Source of the DNA: Paulinella micropora
Lineage: Eukaryota > Cercozoa > Imbricatea > Euglyphida > Paulinellidae
Length of the DNA stretch: 64,000 nucleotides
Direction of reading: 5' to 3'
NCBI GenBank assembly: GCA_019918135.1
Contig: WBZZ01006422.1
Coordinates: 103,501 to 167,500, forward strand
The notes beneath the pieces are model-generated. The model had not been told where the DNA came from, ran no database searches, and saw nothing but the letters and a program-made list of their open reading frames with translations. Below, in pieces: positions 28,918-35,417 of this stretch. Every line of letters begins with the position of its first letter. The first letter of the stretch is position 1. Made by a program: the position numbers and the translations under genes.

Positions 28918-31845
28918 TTACAATTTTTGATATCCATACGGGATACTATCATTTTCGTTGATAAACTCCCGTCCGCACCATCTTGTTTTATTAACTACTT
29001 TTACAACATTCTTTTGGTGTTGTATGCTAAAGTGTTCAATATGTTGTTGTTTGCTGTTTCTGGTAGTATGTATTTTCTTCATTATAAAGTCTCTGGTATT
29101 AGTTAAACTTTCACCCTTATCCATTAATTCATAAGCGGTTGGATTTAACTTTTTCAAATCTAAACCTTTTCCTCTAAAGTGGAAATGAGTTTTACCTTTT
29201 TCTTCTCCTTTCTTTACATACTCCAACATATACAATTTTGGTGCTACCCATATTCCCCTTATTATTTTACAATCTGTTCCAAGGTCGTCATCCATTCCGC
29301 CGATTGATTTATCTCTAAATCTTTTAATCCGTTCAATGTTTCTTACATGGCTTTGAATGCTGTCTGTATCCGTGTAATAATAATCTCTGTCGGGTTCGTT
29401 GTCTGGGTTGGCTTCTGTCATATACTTATACATAATTCGTCTGCTGTATGCTAGGATAAATGCTCCGTAATGAGTTGGTTTTGTAATTTTTTCTTCTTTT
29501 TCTTGCTCATCTCTTGGAATACCACTTATTAACCATAATTCACCATCAGCCTCTTCAAACTTTTCAATATCGGTTATCACGTGTTTAGCCCAGAATTTCC
29601 AATACTCGTGATTTTTTGATATGTATTTACTTACAGAGTTTATCGGTCTTTGAATTGTCTTTCCGTATAAAGCATTCATAAATAACTTTGCTAATAAATA
29701 CTGCGGTGTGCCTTTCTTTGAATTTTGTTTTTTCTTGAATAAGTCAGAAATATATTCTTTAAATACAGGTTCGGCTTCTTCAGTGTAATATCCACGAATG
29801 ATTTTGACTTGGTAGCCAAGTTCAATCATATCTTCAATATCTATTGAAGTTAGCCATTGGTCTTTCATATCTCTTAACTCCCACTTTAAACACCCCTTAC
29901 TATCTCTGTATGGAACCCGCGGGTGTAATAGATTTTTTGGAGATATGTAATCAACATTATATATCCCGAGTTTGCCTTTCATTTCTCCTACACATTCCTT
30001 TATTTCACCAGTCATAAATAGTTCAAGCATCGCCGTTGGATAAAGACTTACTACATCAGCATCAATAAGATAATCTACAACCTCATCAAAGCCAATTTCT
30101 CCATTCATATATTTTTGATATTGCTCCGAAATAAATCGTCTTTTGCTTGGATAAGTTCTAGCACCATATACCGCCCTTCTAAAATCTTTTTCTTGTTTTA
30201 AATTCGGTAGTTGAATAACATATTTACCATCTATCTTCTTTTTCCATAAATTCCAAGTTAGAGACGAAGTAGATATATAAGCAGTTAAGTTAATTTTATG
30301 TTCTTCATATATTTGATTGTTTAGTTTGTCGTGTAGTTCCTTTAGCCCCATAACATCTTTTTCTAAGTATGTTAGACATTCCTTTTTCGTTTCATCATCC
30401 ATCTCTTCCCATCGTTTCGCCTTGTCATGGTCAAAGTCGCCTTTTAACACATTACATCCAAGAGTTTCAAGGTTCTTTTTTAGACTTCCCTCAGTGTGCT
30501 TACATAAATCCCAGAATTTTATATTTTTGTATTCTAATGAAATAATAGCACCATTGTTCATAAGAGTTGAATTTTTTATTCTTCTTTTGATAAATTCTTT
30601 CTGTAATGAGTAATGGTCAAACTTACTTCCGTTAAAAGCATTAACATATAATTTCGCTTTCGGTTTTCTTTCTGCTAACTCCTCCGCATATTTGAAAATT
30701 ATATCAAGTAATTTAGGAATACATTCATCACCTGCTACATATTTAAAGCCGATATCTGAAATGGTATAGCCTGCTATGTATGGTGTGTGTAATTCGTATT
30801 CATTTGTAAAAGTCTCTAAGTCATAATGAAATACTTCATCTTGATTATTATACTTAGCCTCTTCAAAAGTAGTTAATAAAGACCTCACTTGATTTTCTTT
30901 CTTTCTGAGTTTCGCTCTTACATATGAAATTCTTTTATTATTACATTTATGATTATTATAATACTCTTTATAACAATCTGGACACTTATTTTTGTTTCTT
31001 TTTATGAAACTTATGTAATGTCCTTTGAGTAGATAACAAAGCACATCTGTGGTTATTAAAGGGTCTTCAAAATTTTTGAATGTCTCTTTGCTTGTTGCAT
31101 CAGTCAATTCAAAATACTTACCATCAATACAATATTTTTTTAAGATTTCATATCCTATTGAAAGTGGTATATATGAATTATGTTCAAGTTTGAATTCCTG
31201 TCTAATATCATTACATACTTTTTTATTGAGTTTTGATTTACCTTTCAAAGGTAGATTTAATATATCCTTAACAACATAGAAGAAACAATTATTATCCTTA
31301 CTCCTTGGATTAATATGTATTCCTTCCACCGTTTTATTTTTCAAGTCTTTACCTGAAGAATTACAACCGCCTCCGTCTTCTTGAATGATTTGAATAGTTA
31401 TATGTTGAATAATTCTTTCATATCCATTCGCACTGGCTTCAAGATTTTGTTCGTTGTATAGATATATATCACGAAACAACTCATCAATGTCTTTTAACTT
31501 AACTGAGTTAAAAGTTTTCCACTTGTAAAACTTACTATCATCGGCATCTGTTATATACCCAAACTTGACATGAAGGCTTGCTTCGTTTGTCAGACCTCTA
31601 TTTTTAGCATCCTTAACTGCTCTCATGATTAATATTTCAATCGTATCCATATCATAGAAGTTAATGTCAAGGTCTTTTGAAGGGTATGTATATCCATTTA
31701 TACCTCTGTTTTTTATCGGTCTTAGTTCTACTAGTTTTACCTCGCGCTTCTTCGCTTCCTGTGTCTTAGTTTCCCTTAAGTTCGCCCTTACCTTTGCTAG
31801 TTCTACATTTTCCTTCGTTGGTCTGGGTGGTAAAGGTGGTGGCAT
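28918..31845 (-). CDS. Protein-primed family B DNA polymerase
   Basis: The 975-aa protein has the exonuclease motif FHYDLETF (D342, E344), the polymerase motif A DVVSLYPTAM (D597), motif B LFMNALYGKTIQ (about 715-727) and motif C YYTDTDSI (about 820-827). It would copy the linear element from its termini using a protein primer, proofreading as it goes. The first 330 residues are extra: SKDNNCFFYVV near 181-191 resembles the Cys motif of OTU-like proteases seen in some Polinton polymerases, and CPDCYKEYYNNHKC near 290 is a possible zinc site. The terminal protein may reside in this region (inference). No separate helicase or primase gene is visible. Confidence 0.95.
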   Translation of the reverse strand: MPPPLPPRPTKENVELAKVRANLRETKTQEAKKREVKLVELRPIKNRGINGYTYPSKDLDINFYDMDTIEILIMRAVKDAKNRGLTNEASLHVKFGYITDADDSKFYKWKTFNSVKLKDIDELFRDIYLYNEQNLEASANGYERIIQHITIQIIQEDGGGCNSSGKDLKNKTVEGIHINPRSKDNNCFFYVVKDILNLPLKGKSKLNKKVCNDIRQEFKLEHNSYIPLSIGYEILKKYCIDGKYFELTDATSKETFKNFEDPLITTDVLCYLLKGHYISFIKRNKNKCPDCYKEYYNNHKCNNKRISYVRAKLRKKENQVRSLLTTFEEAKYNNQDEVFHYDLETFTNEYELHTPYIAGYTISDIGFKYVAGDECIPKLLDIIFKYAEELAERKPKAKLYVNAFNGSKFDHYSLQKEFIKRRIKNSTLMNNGAIISLEYKNIKFWDLCKHTEGSLKKNLETLGCNVLKGDFDHDKAKRWEEMDDETKKECLTYLEKDVMGLKELHDKLNNQIYEEHKINLTAYISTSSLTWNLWKKKIDGKYVIQLPNLKQEKDFRRAVYGARTYPSKRRFISEQYQKYMNGEIGFDEVVDYLIDADVVSLYPTAMLELFMTGEIKECVGEMKGKLGIYNVDYISPKNLLHPRVPYRDSKGCLKWELRDMKDQWLTSIDIEDMIELGYQVKIIRGYYTEEAEPVFKEYISDLFKKKQNSKKGTPQYLLAKLFMNALYGKTIQRPINSVSKYISKNHEYWKFWAKHVITDIEKFEEADGELWLISGIPRDEQEKEEKITKPTHYGAFILAYSRRIMYKYMTEANPDNEPDRDYYYTDTDSIQSHVRNIERIKRFRDKSIGGMDDDLGTDCKIIRGIWVAPKLYMLEYVKKGEEKGKTHFHFRGKGLDLKKLNPTAYELMDKGESLTNTRDFIMKKIHTTRNSKQQHIEHFSIQHQKNVVKVVNKTRWCGREFINENDSIPYGYQKL

Positions 31846-31941
31846 ACTTTTTATATTAATACAGATATAAAAATTATAAAAAATAATAATAAATTATCTG
31901 TTATATTTATATATAATAATATCTTATATTTAATATATAAT
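31846..31941. promoter_or_regulatory. AT-rich promoter region of the polymerase gene
   Basis: About 95 bp of nearly pure A/T between the polymerase start and the end of the next minus-strand gene, with several TATATA/TAATATA stretches. Read on the minus strand it places TATTAATATAAAAAGT directly before the polymerase ATG. Confidence 0.45.
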
Positions 31942-32163
31942 TCATTTCATTGCCTCCTCCATTCTTTTCAACTTAAGTAATGCTTGCTTTACTTCATCTC
32001 TTTTTTTCTTTCTCCTTTCCGCTATTATTGCTTTATTCTGGTTGTAATACTCCATTGACTTCTGTCTATGTCTTTCTGGATCTTTTTGTATAAATTCCCT
32101 CGCCTTTCTCCGTAAGGCTTCCTTCTTCTCTTCTGGTGTTTTATATATCGGTTTTCTGCCCAT
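31942..32163 (-). CDS. Small basic helical protein
   Basis: The 73-aa product starts MGRKPIYKTPEEKKEA and is Lys/Arg/Glu-rich and helical. Residues 39-53 (YYNQNKAIIAERRKK) match the repeat unit in the middle of the first GIY-YIG protein (YYESNREIIAEKSKK). The start resembles short DNA-binding proteins of giant viruses, so nucleic-acid binding is likely but unproven. TATATATACAAAG precedes the ATG. It belongs to the leftward group with HIRAN and polymerase genes. Confidence 0.75.
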   Translation of the reverse strand: MGRKPIYKTPEEKKEALRRKAREFIQKDPERHRQKSMEYYNQNKAIIAERRKKKRDEVKQALLKLKRMEEAMK

Positions 32164-32211
32164 CTTTGTATATATAATAAAAAAATAATCTTTAATATAT
32201 AAAATTAATTA

Positions 32212-32490
32212 TCAAGGGATAGTAATTTCAATTCCATAATGTTTTCCTGCCCCTCCTCCATAGATTGAATAATATACTTGTTTCCTTCCTTTAATCTTTA
32301 GAGTTTCTGCTAAGTGCTTGCTGATATATCCGAGTTGCTTTCCGCTCTCTGTTTCAACCTTTATCGCATTTTTATCAAATTTGTTTTCTGGCTCGTGTTG
32401 AATAAAAACTTTTTCACTATTTTTTTGGAGATAAGAAATATTATTTTGTCTCCCATCAAATGAAACACCCACAACTCTGGTCGTTGTCAT
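32212..32490 (-). CDS. HIRAN-domain protein
   Basis: The 92-aa protein is a stand-alone HIRAN domain: RVVGVSFDGRQ at the start, then VFIQHEPENKFDKNAIKV and LGYISKHLAE. In HLTF/Rad5 proteins HIRAN binds DNA 3' ends at stalled forks; stand-alone forms occur in viruses and bacteria. Here it may protect or recognise element ends or damaged DNA (inference). Upstream on its strand lie the palindrome GAAACTTTTATAAAAAGTTTC (32497-32517) and the AAAGATTTT element. Confidence 0.88.
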   Translation of the reverse strand: MTTTRVVGVSFDGRQNNISYLQKNSEKVFIQHEPENKFDKNAIKVETESGKQLGYISKHLAETLKIKGRKQVYYSIYGGGAGKHYGIEITIP

Positions 32491-32496
32491 ATTATT

Positions 32497-32560
32497 GAAA
32501 CTTTTATAAAAAGTTTCACAAAAACCCTTTGCTCAAAGATTTTCAAAATCTTTGTATATA
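32497..32560. promoter_or_regulatory. Two palindromes upstream of the HIRAN gene
   Basis: GAAACTTTTATAAAAAGTTTC (32497-32517) is followed by GCTCAAAGATTTTCAAAATCTTTG and TATATA (32530-32560). The second is the third copy of the element found before the small basic protein and capsid genes. In its plus orientation it points at the tail of the neighbouring minus-strand gene, so it may end transcription of that gene or drive the HIRAN gene through its symmetric core. Confidence 0.6.
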
Positions 32561-32589
32561 GATATAAATAATATTTGTTTAAAATAAAA

Positions 32590-33048
32590 TTAATTATTTG
32601 TTTTTTTATTTTCGTAATATCTTTCTATGTCATCGTTTCTGTATGTTATACGAGTAAATTTATGTCCTCCTAACATAATTTCTTCTTTCTCCGCAAAGAA
32701 ATCTCTATGTGATTGGCTTTTCTCGTGTGTGTATTTGCTATATATTTTTATAGTTTTACCACATACACAGGTATATTTTTCTTTAATTTTTTCTTTTCTC
32801 CATTCTGACTTCTTTTGCTTCGCTAATTGGTTGTAATCTGTATTTTTATTATCTTCTTCGTATTTTGATAATACTTCCTTTTCGTAAAACTCCCTTGCTT
32901 GCTTTTCTACTTCTTCCTTCGTTTTCTTTTTTCCTATGTAAAATACTTTTCTTTTTTGTTCGCCATTTTCTCTCCATCTAACATCAATTTCATTCTTCTT
33001 AATACATACTCCACCTTTTGAAACTTTTCTGATTGTTCTCTCACTCAT
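32590..33048 (-). CDS. Zinc-finger protein with AP2-like N-terminus
   Basis: The 152-aa protein has an N-terminal basic strand-rich part (VCIKKNEIDVRWRENGEQKR ending in EVEKQAREFYEKEV) reminiscent of AP2/integrase-type DNA-binding domains of homing enzymes. A C-x-C-x11-H-x5-H finger (CVCGKTIKIYSKYTHEKSQSH) has exactly the spacing seen in the two GIY-YIG proteins. It lacks a nuclease domain. DNA binding at the element end is likely. Its start lies 55 bp from the right terminal repeat, preceded by GACATAATATAGA, similar to the leader of the first gene at the other end. Confidence 0.7.
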   Translation of the reverse strand: MSERTIRKVSKGGVCIKKNEIDVRWRENGEQKRKVFYIGKKKTKEEVEKQAREFYEKEVLSKYEEDNKNTDYNQLAKQKKSEWRKEKIKEKYTCVCGKTIKIYSKYTHEKSQSHRDFFAEKEEIMLGGHKFTRITYRNDDIERYYENKKTNN

Positions 33049-33102
33049 TCTATATTATGTCAGTTTTTTTTCTTTTAAATAATAAATAAAAATATGACAT
33101 AT

Positions 33103-33253
33103 GTTTTCTTGTAGTGTGCTATATAAGGCTATTTGGTTGTTTTTGCTTCTTTGTATTTATTTTACTGGAAATACATAGGAGGGGGTGCCACAACCCAGAG
33201 GGTGGCGAGAATTTGCAAAAATTCTCGACACGGTCTGGGTTATCATCTACTAC
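33103..33253 (-). repeat. Right terminal inverted repeat of the PLV
   Basis: It is the reverse complement of 12822-12972 with one mismatch, and contains the same nested palindrome at 33192-33241 (AACCCAGA/TCTGGGTT outside, CGAGAATTT/AAATTCTCG inside). It is directly followed by TCTA and the resumed copia frame. Confidence 0.95.
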
Positions 33254-34874
33254 TCTAATGGTTATTACGGTGCCGGTTCCGGTGAGGGATGCCAACAAGG
33301 CTCCTCGGTTTATTGAATCGCGTCTGGCAGACATTCAGAAGCATTTAAAGCTGGGGGCTGTCAAGCTTGTTCGCAAGCAAGACGTACCGAAGGCACACGG
33401 ATCATCGGAGTGCGTTTTGCTGACTTAGTTTGAGGGGGAGGAGTGTAATACTATTGAACAAAAATCTAGAGTAGCAGCGAAAGGTTTCATGCAACGAAAA
33501 GGGATCGATTGTGGTGACGTTGTCATACCGACGCCGGATGAGCTGGCGATTCGCACTATCTTCGCCTTAGCTACTCTTCAGCGTGTGTTCTTGGAGGCGG
33601 GAGATGATGAGTCTGCTTTCTTGAAAGCTAAGCGTGATACTCCTGTATATTTACGTATGCCGGTGGACTACATTCCCAAGGATCACTACTTCGAAGCCTG
33701 GGCGGGAGTTAATGGCCTGCGTGACTCTGGGCACCTTTATCATACACGTTGTGTCCTGCCCTTTTATGCCAGTGTTGGATTGAAGCCGAACCCCTATGAT
33801 CAATGCCACTTCATGAAGGTGGACACTGCAACGAAGCGTACAGTGTTGGCTATTACACATGTAGATGACTATGCCTTGGCTCCGCCCAGTGACGACTACT
33901 CCAATTGGTTCTGGGGCCGGCTGCGTGAGCGGCAGGGTACGATCAAGGTGAGCAAGCCAATGAAAGTCTTGTTGGGACGTGAGGTCTGGCAATACGTGGA
34001 TGACAAGGGGGTATTCCATACCCATGTTACGGTGAGGGACTATATTAATATGGATTTTATCCGTAAGTACCCAAGGGCGGATGGGAAGCCGTGGACGCCG
34101 GTGGCTGTGCCTTGGTTACCTTCGACGGGGGCGCCGACTCGTCCTTCGGAGTTCGAACGGTACTCACCAATGAAAATTTGTGGCGATTTGGGCTGGGTTC
34201 GTTGCGTCCTGTGGGAGATCGTTGCGCCTCTTTCGCACCTAGCGGAAATGCAATCCAAACCTGCTGAGTTTAATTATGCAGCTGCTGAGCAGCTTTTCCG
34301 CTATATAATTGGTCAGTCTGAGCAAGGCTTGCATTATACCTCAGACTGCAACCGTAATTTGCTTTGTTTGGCCGACGCGTCGTTCGCCATCGAGCCTGAA
34401 CGTAGATCGAGGTCGGGGGAGATGGTGGTACTTGCGAATGGAGTTATCGACTCTGATACCAGCAAGTTACGTCAAATTGCGACCTCGACTAACGAGGCGG
34501 AATCAAGGGGTCTATTTCGTACCATCCAGCGAGTGATTTGCATCCATAACTTACTAACACAGATTCCGGTTCACAAGGATAATGAGCTGTTACGTGGCTT
34601 CATGACGGAGACTCCTGTGATCGCCGTTGATAACGCTGCGACTGTATTGGGGGCGAATAATAATATCTTTACAAGACGTCAGCGTCACTTGGAAGTCCAG
34701 ATGGCGTACATCAATGAGGCCGTTCGAGAGGGAAAAGTTAGAGTGGTATCCACTGATGACCCGAATAACATGGCAGACCTGAATACAAAGCCTGTGGGAA
34801 AGCATCCTTTCGAGCGGAAGCGTGACCAGATTCGCAACGGGACATTCTCAACTGACTTTGCTAAGAAGAGTTAG
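33254..34874 (+). pseudogene. Copia reverse transcriptase and RNase H
   Basis: The copia frame resumes after the duplicated TCTA with PVPVRDANKAPRF and meets one in-frame TAG at 33426-33428. It then runs open to 34874 (from the ATG at 33489, 461 codons). Reverse transcriptase motifs include GLRDSGHLYH and the catalytic THVDDYALA (about 33856-33880). RNase H follows with CLADASFA and STNEAESRG, and the tail holds VDNAATVLGANN and NMADLNTKPVG. The protein would copy the retroelement RNA into DNA. The PLV insertion separates it from its gag-integrase half. Confidence 0.85.
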
Positions 34875-35114
34875 TCTATCACTATCTCTATCTCTGTCTC
34901 TCTCTGACTTGTGGCAATTATGTAATAGGATCACTTTCATAAGTTATCGACTATTACACAGTTGCCGGTAACATTGTAAGTTCTAACTTCTTGTTAATGT
35001 TACTTCCCAATCATGTTCAAGTTATTTTATAACTAAGTACAAGTTGCTCTCTCAGTCTTTCATGAGATAGTTGTTACTAATATTACTTTTCATACTTCCT
35101 GATTTAAGGGGGAG
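34875..35114 (+). other. Copia 3' untranslated region and polypurine tract
   Basis: The 240-bp stretch between the RNase H stop and the right LTR starts with a CTATCTCTATCTCTGTCTC pyrimidine tract and ends with AAGGGGGAG (35106-35114), the polypurine tract that primes plus-strand DNA. No gene is seen. Confidence 0.75.
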
Positions 35115-35416
35115 CTGAGAGTATTGACATACCATTAGTTAGTAAATCAGTCATATTAATCACTAGGCCGGTCAGCCGGTAGTTACTAATTGGCATTCAG
35201 TGCCTGATGAACGGAATGTTGACCATATTATTAGGTGTTCATACCATAATCAGTATAAGTATAAGTCATATATTGTTTTATTGTTAGTCTTGCGATTACC
35301 TCCATCTAATCTTGTTATTATTACCATTAAAGTTATTCAGTTCTCGCATTTCAGTAGAACCACAAAGTGTCCTTGAAAGTTACGTCCGGTATTATATAGA
35401 TTGTTACATCTATCAG
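35115..35416 (+). repeat. Right LTR of the nested copia element
   Basis: 302 bp, CTGA...TCAG ends, matching 6873-7174 with one difference. The target duplication GGTGG follows at 35417-35421. Confidence 0.95.
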
Positions 35417-35417
35417 G

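Larger units (their letters stand above)
12822..33253 (+). mobile_element. Integrated Polinton/Maverick-like element (Polinton-like virus)
   Basis: A 20,432-bp AT-rich block is bounded by 151-bp terminal inverted repeats (12822-12972 and 33103-33253, one mismatch) and a 4-bp duplication. It encodes the diagnostic Polinton/PLV set: rve integrase, protein-primed DNA polymerase B, FtsK/A32 packaging ATPase, adenovirus-like cysteine protease, double-jelly-roll major capsid protein and a penton-like minor capsid protein. Additional genes encode GIY-YIG, HIRAN, ExoX-C-like and tail-fibre-like proteins. Base composition differs sharply from the flanking retrotransposon. Most genes are open, so the insertion is probably recent. 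Whether it is a PLV, a virophage relative or a classic Polinton would need capsid and polymerase phylogenies. Confidence 0.95.
6873..35416 (+). mobile_element. Ty1/copia-type LTR retrotransposon interrupted by the PLV
   Basis: Two 302-bp LTRs (6873-7174 and 35115-35416) begin CTGAGAG and end TATCAG and are flanked by GGTGG. The internal order is gag, zinc finger, protease, integrase, reverse transcriptase, RNase H, which is the copia order. A purine tract (AAGGGGGAG, 35106-35114) precedes the right LTR. The 20.4-kb Polinton/PLV lies inside at 12822-33253; without it the retroelement is about 8.1 kb. The frame is broken at about ten places, yet the LTRs differ at only one base that I can see (T near 7011, C in the right copy), which implies recent transposition of an already defective template or later LTR homogenisation. 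Confidence 0.92.

Noticed and set aside
12816-33257. Six-base target duplication ACTCTA for the PLV
   Set aside because: ACTCTA is present at both ends but shifted by two bases relative to the terminal repeats; TCTA is the longest duplication that directly abuts matching ends.
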